Source of the DNA: Streptomyces hyderabadensis | GTDB lineage: Bacteria; Actinomycetota; Actinomycetes; Streptomycetales; Streptomycetaceae | NCBI RefSeq assembly: GCF_020404845.1 | Contig: NZ_JAIOJZ010000028.1 | Coordinates: 40,417-104,416, forward strand | Direction of reading: 5' to 3' | DNA: 64,000 nt | In this document: positions 40,684-48,058 of the stretch, in pieces | Numbering within the stretch: position 1 is the stretch's first letter | How the letters are laid out: each line of letters opens with the position of its first letter | The notes under the pieces: generated by a model | The model's input: only the letters and a program-made list of their open reading frames with translations | Database searches by the model: none | What the model was told of the DNA's origin: nothing | Position numbers and translations under genes: made by a program

Positions 40684-41184
40684 ATGACGACGGAACCAGC
40701 GGAAGCGGGGCGCGACCCCGAGGCGGTGTCGAAGTTCGTGGAGGGCTTCGCGGCCCAGCTCGTCGAGGCCGGGATGCAGCGCATGCCGGCCCGGGTCTTC
40801 GCCGCGCTGCTGGCCTCCGACTCGGGTTCGCTGACCTCCGCGGAACTGGGCGAGACCCTGCGGGTCAGCCCGGCCGCCGTCTCCGGCGCCGTGCGCTACC
40901 TCTCCCAGCAGCACATGGTCGCGCGCGAGCGCGAACCCGGCTCGCGCCGGGAGCGCTACCGGGTGCACAGCAACCAGTGGTACGAGGCGCTCACCAACCG
41001 TGAGGCCGTCCTCAAGCGCTGGGAGCACGCGCTGAGCGAGGGCGTCACCAGCCTCGGCGCCGACACCCCGGCGGGCCGCCGCATGGCCGAGACGCTCGCC
41101 TTCTTCGAGTTCGTCGACGGAGAGATCGCGGCCATGATGGAGCGCTGGCGCGTGCACCGGGAGGAGCGGTTCGGACGGGGGTGA
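40684..41184 (+). CDS. MarR/GbsR-family transcriptional regulator
   Basis: A 166-residue winged-helix protein. The N-terminal helix (DPEAVSKFVEGFAAQLVEAG) and MPARVFAALLASDSGSLTSA lead into the recognition part LRVSPAAVSGAVRYLSQQHM and the wing VAREREPGSRRERYRVHSNQ. The C-terminal helices (FFEFVDGEIAAMMERWRVHR) form a dimer interface as in GbsR-type regulators controlling ABC exporters. It is divergent from the ABC operon. The ATG has no ribosome binding site but follows GATGAT-CGACGG, possibly a leaderless start. The ligand is presumably a substrate of the exporter, by analogy with other MarR pairs. Confidence 0.9.
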   Translation: MTTEPAEAGRDPEAVSKFVEGFAAQLVEAGMQRMPARVFAALLASDSGSLTSAELGETLRVSPAAVSGAVRYLSQQHMVAREREPGSRRERYRVHSNQWYEALTNREAVLKRWEHALSEGVTSLGADTPAGRRMAETLAFFEFVDGEIAAMMERWRVHREERFGRG

Positions 41185-41269
41185 CGGTGATCGTAAAAGC
41201 GGCACGCTTCAGCGTGGCCGGATGACTACAGTGAGTTGTCACTGGTCCGCATCAAGGGGAGGGCGCATC

Positions 41270-41863
41270 ATGACTGTCATGGCGGAGCGACCGACGACGA
41301 GCGGCACTGAGTACCAGAGCTTCGAGGAATTGCTGGTGGCCCTCGACGCACTGGCCGTCCCCGACGGCTACCGGGCCGAGATCATGAGGGGGAGCATCGT
41401 CGTGTCGCCGTGGTCGAAGGGGTACTACCTCCCGGTGATGCGCCGGGTGTGCGAGCAACTGGAGGCGCACCTTCCCGAATCGCATGTGATCGAACGAGGG
41501 CCGTTCCTCTATGTCTTTCCGGGAGACGGGTGCGCCTACGGACCGGATATCCACGTGGCGCACGAGCGGGCCTTCGAGACCGAGAGCCACCATCTGGACG
41601 GTGCGGCCCTGTCCTTCGTCGCCGAGCTGACCTCTCCTGCCACCCGAACCAACGACCTGACCGACAAGGTCAGGGTGTATGCCAGGGCCGGCATTCCCGT
41701 TTACCTGGTCCTCGACATGCAGGAGGAGCAGGCCATCGTCCACGGCTCCCCCACCCCCGAGGGGATCTACGAGGTCCGCTTCACCAAGCCGTTCGGTGAG
41801 AAGCTCCCCATCCCCGCCCCGTTCGACTGCCTGCTGGACACCGCCGGTTTCAAGGCGCCCTGA
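41270..41863 (+). CDS. Uma2-family (DUF820) nuclease-like protein
   Basis: A 197-residue protein of the Uma2 family, which has a PD-(D/E)XK restriction-endonuclease fold. The start LLVALDALAVPDGYRAEIMR and IVVSPWSKGYYLPVMRRV is typical. The active-site set is visible: the E of YRAEIMRGS, YGPDIHVAHE, then FVAELTSPATRTNDLTDKVR with Glu and Lys, and YARAGIPVYLVLDM. The ATG at 41270 follows AAGGGGAGGG; a longer frame from 41222 has no binding site. Streptomyces genomes carry many Uma2 copies with no known role. Bases before the gene are less GC-rich than average, which hints at later acquisition. Confidence 0.88.
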   Translation: MTVMAERPTTSGTEYQSFEELLVALDALAVPDGYRAEIMRGSIVVSPWSKGYYLPVMRRVCEQLEAHLPESHVIERGPFLYVFPGDGCAYGPDIHVAHERAFETESHHLDGAALSFVAELTSPATRTNDLTDKVRVYARAGIPVYLVLDMQEEQAIVHGSPTPEGIYEVRFTKPFGEKLPIPAPFDCLLDTAGFKAP

Positions 41864-41872
41864 CCGGCGGCC

Positions 41873-42772
41873 CTACCCCGCCGGCAGCGTCAGCCCCCAC
41901 GCCCCCTCCCGGGCCACCCACGTCCGCGTGCCCACCGGCCCGCACACCACCGCGTCGGCCCGGTAGCGGAAGTGCGCCCCCGACACGGTCACCCTCCGTC
42001 CGCTCGCCGTCAGCGGCGACGCCTGCGTGCCCACCGACAGCGGCCGCACCTCCACCACGGCCACCCCGCCGGCGCCCGGCATCACCGTCACCGCCTCCAC
42101 GGGCTGGTCCAGGTCCACCAGCGTCTCCCCGTCGACCTCCACCCGCAGCCGGGCCGGACCGGCCGCGCCCGGCGCGACGGCGGTCCGGGCCGGACGCGAG
42201 GCCGCCAGCGTCCGTACGAGCGACTGACAGGTCCGCAGCCAGGGACGGACCGCCGCCGCCCCCTCCGGGCCGGAGCCCGCGTCCGCCCGCACCGGCACCG
42301 GAGAAGGCGGAATCCCCACCGCCCCCAGCACCACCCCGTCGCTGTCGTCGACGAGCAGGTCCAGGCGCCGTTCCGCGCCGTCGAGCACGGCCCGTGCCGC
42401 CGCCACCGCCCCCGTCGGCAGCCCCAGCGACCGGGCCAGGCCGAGCGCCGACCCCACCGGCACCACGGACAGCGCACAGCCCGCCAGCTCCCGCCGCCGG
42501 TGCAGCAGGGCCACGGCCCGCAGCAGCGCGCCGTCGTCGCCGACCACCACCGGGCGCCGCGAGCCGCGCCGCCCGAGCGCCCGCGCGAACTCCTCCGGGC
42601 CGTCCGGCAGACACACCTTCGTATGCGCCGCGCCCGCGCTGAGCACGTCCTTCGCGATCCTGACCGACTCCCCGTCCAGCCGCCGGGCGGCCGGATCGAC
42701 GACCACCAGAAGCTGATCGGACCTCGCGGAAGGGTTCGCGGAAGAGCTCGCGGAAGTCGCCACCTCGGCCAT
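41873..42772 (-). CDS. Diacylglycerol kinase catalytic-domain protein
   Basis: A 299-residue protein resembling the DAGK/sphingosine-kinase fold. LLVVVDPAARRLDGESVRIA marks the start of the domain. VVVGDDGALLRAVALLHRRR takes the place of the usual GGDGT nucleotide motif, with the central GGDG altered to GDDG. ALSVVPVGSALGLARSLGL matches the second conserved block (usually PxGTxNDxAR) with key polar residues changed. These changes suggest altered or lost kinase activity. ATG 42772 follows GAGGAAGCGAGG. It is divergent from purA and convergent with the Uma2 gene, 9 bases from it. Confidence 0.75.
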   Translation of the reverse strand: MAEVATSASSSANPSARSDQLLVVVDPAARRLDGESVRIAKDVLSAGAAHTKVCLPDGPEEFARALGRRGSRRPVVVGDDGALLRAVALLHRRRELAGCALSVVPVGSALGLARSLGLPTGAVAAARAVLDGAERRLDLLVDDSDGVVLGAVGIPPSPVPVRADAGSGPEGAAAVRPWLRTCQSLVRTLAASRPARTAVAPGAAGPARLRVEVDGETLVDLDQPVEAVTVMPGAGGVAVVEVRPLSVGTQASPLTASGRRVTVSGAHFRYRADAVVCGPVGTRTWVAREGAWGLTLPAG

Positions 42773-42788
42773 GCCTCGCTTCCTCGGG

Positions 42789-42833
42789 TAGCATCTTTGT
42801 GCAAGAGCCCCTTGCGCTGTTGCGCCAGGGGCT
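42789..42833 (+). promoter_or_regulatory. purA promoter box and leader hairpin
   Basis: TAGCAT (42789-42794) can serve as the -10 box. Transcription would then start just before a 12-bp hairpin AGCCCCTTGCGC / GCGCCAGGGGCT (42806-42833, one mismatch, 4-base loop). The hairpin stands about 125 bases before the purA start, so it could attenuate transcription or protect the 5' end. Confidence 0.4.
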
Positions 42834-42957
42834 TCGTCTATTCCGGGGCACCCGGTCCGACGGTTGGCGGCCAACGACGGTCGCGGTGTACGTGGCGGAA
42901 ACCCGTCGCATACGCCCTCGACCATGGACATGCCCCGCCCGGAAGGGGTGTACGCGC

Positions 42958-44241
42958 GTGCCCGCACTTGTGCTGCTCGGTGCTCAGTGGGGTGACGAAG
43001 GCAAGGGAAAGGCGACGGACCTGCTCGGTGGCTCCGTCGACTATGTGGTGCGCTACCAGGGCGGCAACAACGCCGGCCACACGGTAGTCGTGGGCGACCA
43101 GAAGTACGCCCTCCACCTGCTCCCTTCCGGGATTCTCTCCCCCGGCTGCACGCCGGTCATCGGCAACGGCGTCGTCGTCGACCCGTCGGTCCTGTTCTCC
43201 GAGCTGAGCGGGCTGAACGAGCGCGGCGTCGACACGTCCAAGCTCCTGATCAGCGGCAACGCCCACATCATCACGCCGTACAACGTCACCGTCGACAAGG
43301 TGACGGAACGCTTCCTCGGCAAGCGCAAGATCGGCACCACCGGCCGCGGCATCGGCCCGACCTACGCCGACAAGATCAACCGCGTGGGCATCCGGGTCCA
43401 GGACCTCTACGACGAGTCGATCCTCACCCAGAAGGTCGAAGCGGCGCTGGACGTCAAGAACCAGATGCTCACCAAGCTCTACAACCGCCGCGCCATCGCC
43501 ACCGGCCAGGTCGTCGAGGAGCTGCTGGGCTACGCCGACAAGCTCGCGCCGTACGTCGCCGACACCGTCCTGGTCCTCAACCAGGCCCTCGACGACGACA
43601 AGGTGGTCCTCTTCGAGGGCGGCCAGGGCACGCTGCTCGACATCGACCACGGCACGTACCCCTTCGTCACCTCGTCGAACCCGACCGCGGGCGGCGCCTG
43701 CACCGGCGCCGGCGTGGGCCCGACGAAGATCAGCCGGGTCATCGGCATCCTCAAGGCGTACACGACCCGGGTCGGCGCCGGCCCCTTCCCGACCGAGCTG
43801 TTCGACGAGGACGGCGAGGCCCTGCGCCGCATCGGCGGCGAGCGCGGTGTCACCACCGGCCGCGACCGGCGCTGCGGCTGGTTCGACGCGGTGATCGCCC
43901 GCTACGCCACCCGCGTCAACGGCCTCACCGACTTCTTCCTCACCAAGCTCGACGTCCTCACCGGCTGGGAGCAGATCCCGGTCTGCGTGGCCTACGAGAT
44001 CGACGGAAAGCGCGTCGAGGAGCTGCCGTACTCGCAGTCCGACTTCCACCACGCGAAGCCGGTGTACGAGACGCTGCCCGGCTGGAGCGAGGACATCACC
44101 AAGGCGAAGTCCTTCTCCGACCTGCCGAAGAACGCCCAGGCGTACGTCAAGGCGCTGGAGGAGATGTCCGGCGCCCCGATCTCCGCGATCGGCGTCGGCC
44201 CGGGCCGGGACGAGACGATCGAGATCAACTCGTTCCTCTAG
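42958..44241 (+). CDS. purA: Adenylosuccinate synthetase
   Basis: GTP-dependent joining of IMP and aspartate, the first committed step to AMP. The 427-residue protein has LLGAQWGDEGKGKATDLLG with the nucleotide loop and catalytic Asp, GNNAGHTVVVGDQKYALHLL with catalytic His, GTTGRGIGPTYADK, FEGGQGTLLDIDHGTYPFVT, and GVTTGRDRRCGWFD near the IMP/GTP sites, with ISAIGVGPGRDETIEI at the C-terminus. The start is GTG 42958, preceded by GGAAGGGG; an in-frame ATG at 42924 would add a non-conserved extension. A hairpin terminator follows the stop. Confidence 0.98.
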   Translation: MPALVLLGAQWGDEGKGKATDLLGGSVDYVVRYQGGNNAGHTVVVGDQKYALHLLPSGILSPGCTPVIGNGVVVDPSVLFSELSGLNERGVDTSKLLISGNAHIITPYNVTVDKVTERFLGKRKIGTTGRGIGPTYADKINRVGIRVQDLYDESILTQKVEAALDVKNQMLTKLYNRRAIATGQVVEELLGYADKLAPYVADTVLVLNQALDDDKVVLFEGGQGTLLDIDHGTYPFVTSSNPTAGGACTGAGVGPTKISRVIGILKAYTTRVGAGPFPTELFDEDGEALRRIGGERGVTTGRDRRCGWFDAVIARYATRVNGLTDFFLTKLDVLTGWEQIPVCVAYEIDGKRVEELPYSQSDFHHAKPVYETLPGWSEDITKAKSFSDLPKNAQAYVKALEEMSGAPISAIGVGPGRDETIEINSFL

Positions 44242-44257
44242 GCCCACGGACCCACAC

Positions 44258-44293
44258 CGACGGCCGGGACCCCGCACGGGGCCCCGGCCGTCG
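44258..44293 (+). terminator. Hairpin terminator after purA
   Basis: CGACGGCCGGGACCCCG / CGGGGCCCCGGCCGTCG, 17-bp stem with one mismatch and a very short loop, 16 bases after the stop. Confidence 0.85.
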
Positions 44294-44372
44294 CCGTCGG
44301 GACGGCGGATACGCTGGCCGGAGCCGCCTCCCCGGCGGACGAACGGCACGGACAGCACGGAGCGAGCGGAAC

Positions 44373-44864
44373 ATGCGGAAGCCCACCACCCGGACGTGGA
44401 TCTGGCTGACCGCGGCGGTCGTCGTCGTGACCGGCGGTGCCTTCTACGTCGACGGCCACCGCGTCTCCGCCGCCCCGCACGCCGACGACCCCAAGTGCGA
44501 CAAGGTGATCTCCCGGCTCCCGGACGACATACCCGGCGCCTCCCGCGACTGGGCGCTGGGGGACGCGGTCGCGTCCTGGGGCGGCCAGAAGGCCGTGTTC
44601 CGCTGCGGCGCCGAGGAACTGCAGCCCAACGTCAACCTCTGCGTCACCGCGGACGGCGTCGACTGGGTCCTGGACGAGGCACGGCTCAAGCGCGACGGCG
44701 TGAGCGTCCTGCGGACGTACGGCCGCTCCCCGGCCGTGGAGTTCACCTACTCCGGTCCGCGCGAGGAGGTGGGCGGCATCCTCGCCACCCTGGACCCCGC
44801 CGTGAAGTGGATCCCGCAGCAGCGCAAGTGCATCGGCCTGGACGACGCCGACACCGTCCTGTAG
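44373..44864 (+). CDS. DUF3515 membrane-anchored protein
   Basis: A 163-residue protein with one N-terminal membrane helix or uncleaved signal (TWIWLTAAVVVVTGGAFYVD). The outer part matches the actinobacterial DUF3515 pattern: CDKVISRLPDDIPGASR, ASWGGQKAVFRCGAEELQP, LCVTADGVDWVLDE, LRTYGRSPAVEFTYSG. Four extracytoplasmic Cys could make two disulphides. It starts 131 bases after purA. In other actinobacteria members lie near ddl/thiL-type genes, but no cell-wall gene is adjacent here. The function is unknown. Confidence 0.82.
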   Translation: MRKPTTRTWIWLTAAVVVVTGGAFYVDGHRVSAAPHADDPKCDKVISRLPDDIPGASRDWALGDAVASWGGQKAVFRCGAEELQPNVNLCVTADGVDWVLDEARLKRDGVSVLRTYGRSPAVEFTYSGPREEVGGILATLDPAVKWIPQQRKCIGLDDADTVL

Positions 44865-44922
44865 CCCTTCGTTCGGCCCCCTCCGCCGGGCGCGGGCGGG
44901 CCCGGTGGTGTCGGATCGGGGC

Positions 44923-45123
44923 ATGACCGACCGTGACCGCGCCGCTGCCTGCCAGGGCCCGTACGGCGGCGAGAACGGACTCGCCGACTGCGGCGACCCG
45001 GTCCGCTTCGAGGTCGCCCGGCACCTGCGGGCGCCGCTGCGGGTGTGCCCCGTGCATCTGGGGCCCGCGCTGCTGCTGGCCGACGGGGTGCTGTGGCCGC
45101 CGGTGATCATCCTGGTGCGGTGA
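44923..45123 (+). CDS. Small Cys/His protein, 66 residues
   Basis: A short cytoplasmic protein with Cys10, Cys23, Cys42 and His45 (CQGPYGGENGLADCGDP and VCPVHLGPAL), spaced like a small zinc ribbon whose second half is CxxH. The remainder is hydrophobic (ALLLADGVLWPPVIILVR). The ATG follows TCGGAT-CGGGGC, a -10 spacing like the other leaderless starts. It lies 87 bases before the ECF sigma factor gene in the same direction. I do not recognise a named family. Confidence 0.55.
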   Translation: MTDRDRAAACQGPYGGENGLADCGDPVRFEVARHLRAPLRVCPVHLGPALLLADGVLWPPVIILVR

Positions 45124-45210
45124 GGGGCCGTAGCGGGAGCGCGGACGCCGGGATGGTTCACTGGGGCGACGCGCCCCCGAGGGCGTGCGGAGGCGGAAGG
45201 AAGCCGTACG

Positions 45211-46095
45211 GTGCCCGCACGATCCGACGACATGGCCAGGCATTTCGAGCGGGACCGGCCCAGGCTGCGGGCCGTCGCGTACCGCATCCTCGGCTCCCTC
45301 GGCGAGGCCGACGACGCCCTCCAGGACGCCTGGCTGCGGGCCGACCGGGCGGACACCTCCGAGGTGACCAACGCCTCGGGCTGGCTCACCACGGTCGTGG
45401 CCCGGGTCTGCCTCAACATGCTCCGCGCCCGGGACACCCGGCGCGAGGAGCCGCTGGACGACGCGGCCCGCAGGCAGCCGGCCGCCACCGGCACCGCCGC
45501 GGACCCGGCCGAGGAGGCCCAGCTCGCCGACGAGGTCGGGATCGCGCTGCTCATCGTCCTGGACACCCTCGGCCCCGCCGAGCGGCTCGCGTTCGTCCTG
45601 CACGACATGTTCGACGTGCCCTTCGACGACATCGCCGCGATGCTCGGCAAGACCCCCGCCGCCACCCGCCAGCTGGCCAGCCGCGCCCGCCGCCGGGTCC
45701 GGGGCGTCCCCGCGCCCGAGGCCGACCCGCCGCTTCGGCGCCGCGCGGTCGACGCCTACCTGGCGGCCACCCGCGGCGGCGACTTCGACGCGCTGGTGGC
45801 CCTGCTCCACCCGGACGTCGTGCTGCGCGCCGACGCGGCGGTCGTCCCGACGCCCGAGCCCTTCGCCGTCAGCGGGGTGCAGCGGGTGGCCAGGGGCGCG
45901 ATGGCCTCGACGGGCCGGGCCAGGAGCGCCGCCGTCCTCCTGGTCGACGGCCGGGCGGGGCTGGCGATGGCCGAGCACGGCAGGCTGCGCGTCGTCCTCC
46001 GCTTCGACTTCGCCGCCGACGGCCGGATCACCGGCATCGACGTGATCGCCGACCCGGTTCGCCTGAACGAACTGGACATCACGGGCATAAGCTGA
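45211..46095 (+). CDS. ECF sigma factor with C-terminal SnoaL-like domain (SigJ/ECF41-like)
   Basis: A 294-residue fused sigma factor. Region 2 spans RLRAVAYRILGSLGEADDAL and WLTTVVARVCLNMLRARD; region 4 is TLGPAERLAFVLHDMFDVPF followed by IAAMLGKTPAATRQLASRAR. The C-terminal 120 residues have the SnoaL-type fold (AVDAYLAATRGGDFDALVAL, LHPDVVLRADAAVV) which in ECF41 factors acts as a built-in regulator instead of an anti-sigma factor. The DGGG motif of classical ECF41 proteins is not seen (VVPTPEPFAVSG instead), and the usual carboxymuconolactone decarboxylase-type partner gene is absent, so SigJ-like is the safer name. The GTG start follows GGAAGGA. Confidence 0.88.
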   Translation: MPARSDDMARHFERDRPRLRAVAYRILGSLGEADDALQDAWLRADRADTSEVTNASGWLTTVVARVCLNMLRARDTRREEPLDDAARRQPAATGTAADPAEEAQLADEVGIALLIVLDTLGPAERLAFVLHDMFDVPFDDIAAMLGKTPAATRQLASRARRRVRGVPAPEADPPLRRRAVDAYLAATRGGDFDALVALLHPDVVLRADAAVVPTPEPFAVSGVQRVARGAMASTGRARSAAVLLVDGRAGLAMAEHGRLRVVLRFDFAADGRITGIDVIADPVRLNELDITGIS

Positions 46096-46133
46096 AGCCG
46101 TACACGTCGCGTCGGCAGAAGAAGGTGAGTGCG

Positions 46134-46427
46134 ATGCGCGTGCTGCTCAAGGCGACGCTGGACACGGACCGGGCGAACGAGGCGATCCGCAGCGGGAAGC
46201 TGCCCGAGGTGATCAGCCGGACCCTCGACCAGCTCGAGCCGGAGGCCGCCTACTTCGGTCCGCTCGGCGGCAGGCGGACGGCCCTGCTGGTCTTCGACAT
46301 GCAGGACAGTTCGGAACTGCCGCCCACCGGCGAGCCGTTCTTCACCGAGCTGGGCGCCGAGGTCGAGGTCTCCCCGATCATGAACGCGGACGATCTGCGC
46401 AAGGGCCTGTCCCAGCTGGCTAGCTGA
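46134..46427 (+). CDS. Small conserved protein, possible ferredoxin-like fold
   Basis: A 97-residue protein, RVLLKATLDTDRANEAIRSG through TLDQLEPEAAYFGPLGGRRT, ALLVFDMQDSSELPPTGEPF and EVEVSPIMNADDLRKGLSQL. The pattern of beta-strand, helix and a closing strand-helix suggests a dimeric alpha-beta barrel like those of DUF3303-type proteins, though I cannot name a family surely. The ATG at 46134 follows GAAGGTGAG. It begins 38 bases after the sigma factor gene and might be co-transcribed with it. Its last 8 bases overlap the convergent gene. Confidence 0.7.
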   Translation: MRVLLKATLDTDRANEAIRSGKLPEVISRTLDQLEPEAAYFGPLGGRRTALLVFDMQDSSELPPTGEPFFTELGAEVEVSPIMNADDLRKGLSQLAS

Positions 46428-47070
46428 AGACGATCATCGACCCCTGGGCCAGGCTCCGGGTGGCCGCCGCGTGCAGGCCCAGCCACACGTGGCGCTCCCG
46501 GGCGAAGGGGCTCGCGTCGTACGGCGCGGGCCCGGCCGGTTCCTCCAGCTCCGTCGGCGCGAGCGGCGGCGCCGGGGGTGCCGGGGGGTTGGCCGGGTCG
46601 ATGCCGAGCGCCGGGGCGACGGCCTCCAGCTCCCGCAGCAGGGTGTGCGAGGAGCCCAACGGGCCGCCGCCCGCCAGGAGTTCGTCGTTGGCGAGCGGGT
46701 GCGGGAAGTCCACCGGGACGTAGGCGCCCGCGTGGTCGTAGTGCCACACCAGGTGGGACTGCTGGGCCGTCGACTCGAACATCTCCAGCAACTGCTCGTA
46801 GTCTCCGCCGAGTTCGTCCACCGGGGCCACCGCGAGACCGCACACCTGGAGGAGGTACGCCCGGCGCAGGAAGTGCAGCGCGTCGTAGTCGAAGCCCGCC
46901 ACCGGCGCGACCTCGCCGGAGAGCCCCGGCATGTACTGGTACACCGGCACCGGCGGCAGCCCGGCCTCGGCCAGCACCTTGTCGTATTGCGCGAGTTCCT
47001 CGGCGAACGGATTGTCCGGCGTGTGGCACAAGACGTCGACGAGCGGTACCAGCCACAGGTCACAGGCCAA
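46420..47070 (-). CDS. Uncharacterised conserved protein
   Basis: A 216-residue protein, not recognised. It starts LACDLWLVPLVDVLCHTPDN, then FAEELAQYDKVLAEAGLPPV, a central part with DYEQLLEMFESTAQQSHLVW and HYDHAGAYVPVDFPHPLAND, and a Pro/Ala-rich linker before RERHVWLGLHAAATRSLAQG. No membrane segment or catalytic motif is certain. I take TTG 47070 as the start because AGGAG precedes it by 7 bases; the upstream GTG at 47085 contains that binding site and would be the alternative. It is convergent with the 97-residue gene, with an 8-base overlap. Confidence 0.68.
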   Translation of the reverse strand: MACDLWLVPLVDVLCHTPDNPFAEELAQYDKVLAEAGLPPVPVYQYMPGLSGEVAPVAGFDYDALHFLRRAYLLQVCGLAVAPVDELGGDYEQLLEMFESTAQQSHLVWHYDHAGAYVPVDFPHPLANDELLAGGGPLGSSHTLLRELEAVAPALGIDPANPPAPPAPPLAPTELEEPAGPAPYDASPFARERHVWLGLHAAATRSLAQGSMIVFS

Positions 47071-47187
47071 AAGAGGGCTCCTCACACAGCACGGTGGTCA
47101 GGGCAGCGTAGTCGGTGGTGGGCGGTGTGCGCCCGCGTGCAGGTCCCATACCCATCTGGGGCCGGGCCACGACACGTCAGGCGTTGG

Positions 47188-47889
47188 TCATCCGGCGGCG
47201 AGCCGCTCGACCAGGGCGAGCGAGTGGGTGTTGTACGCGTCGACGAGCGCCCGCGCGCCCGGGATGTCGCGCCGGGCCAGGGCGTCGACCAGTTCGGTGT
47301 GCCCGCACCACAGCGCGCCGCGCAGTTCGCTGAGCCGGCGCAGGTGCTGCACCGTGCACACCCAGCTCTGCACCCGCAGCCGGTGCAGGAAGTCGCCGAG
47401 GTAGGCGTTGCCGAACAGGGCGGCCAGCTCGCGCCAGTAGCGCAGGTCGTAGCCGATCAGGACGGTCAGGTCCCCGGCCGCGGCGGCGCGCTGGGCCTCC
47501 TCGCCGCGCCGGCGGACCCCGGCGAGGGCGGCGGCGATGCGCGGGTCGGCCGGGTCGGGACCGCCCGGCAGGTCGGCGGCGAGGGCGAGGAACATCCCGT
47601 CGGTCACCAGGCTGCGGGCCTCGGTCATGCCGCGGAAGTCCTCGACCGAGTACTCGTGGACGCGGAAGCCGCGGTGGTGGTCGGCGTCGAGGAGCCCCTG
47701 CGCGGACAGGTCGACCAGGGCCTCGCGCACCGGAGTCGCGGAGACGCCGTACTGCTCGGCGATCTCCTTGACCGTGAACTCCTGCCCCGGCTGGAGCCGC
47801 CCGGCCAGCACCTCGTCGCGCAGCGCGTCGGCGATCTGCTGCCGCAGGGTGCTGCGCGTGACGGCACCGGTACCGCTGGGGCCGGGCAT
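47188..47889 (-). CDS. GntR-family regulator, FCD (FadR) subfamily
   Basis: A 233-residue regulator. The N-terminal winged helix is LRQQIADALRDEVLAGRLQP, EIAEQYGVSATPVREALVDL and SAQGLLDADHHRGFRVHEYS. The C-terminal all-helical FCD ligand domain includes DFRGMTEARSLVTDGMFLAL, YDLRYWRELAALFGNAYLGD and GHTELVDALARRDIPGARAL, with the expected metal-binding His/Asp pattern. The ATG follows GAGGAGA. Directly upstream are three copies of a 12-bp element (two direct, one inverted) that are probably its operator. It follows the class III aminotransferase gene in the same direction, the likely regulated partner. Confidence 0.92.
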   Translation of the reverse strand: MPGPSGTGAVTRSTLRQQIADALRDEVLAGRLQPGQEFTVKEIAEQYGVSATPVREALVDLSAQGLLDADHHRGFRVHEYSVEDFRGMTEARSLVTDGMFLALAADLPGGPDPADPRIAAALAGVRRRGEEAQRAAAAGDLTVLIGYDLRYWRELAALFGNAYLGDFLHRLRVQSWVCTVQHLRRLSELRGALWCGHTELVDALARRDIPGARALVDAYNTHSLALVERLAAG

Positions 47890-47943
47890 GGGCGGGCGTC
47901 TCCTCGTCGCGTTCGGGGCGTCGCCCAGGGGCGTCGTCCGGGG

Positions 47944-48000
47944 GCGTGCTCGTACATCCGGGGGCGTGCTCGTACACATGTCTACCGCGTACGAGCACGC
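47944..48000. promoter_or_regulatory. Triple 12-bp element before the GntR gene
   Basis: GCGTGCTCGTAC occurs at 47944-47955 and 47964-47975 (20 bases apart), and its perfect inverse GTACGAGCACGC at 47989-48000. The last two copies form a 12-bp inverted repeat with 13 bases between. The whole set lies 55-111 bases upstream of the GntR start codon, consistent with autoregulation. Confidence 0.7.
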
Positions 48001-48058
48001 AACCCTACGCGCTCGGGCCCCGCACCCGGCCCCGCCCGGGACCGGCGCGCGCACTCGC

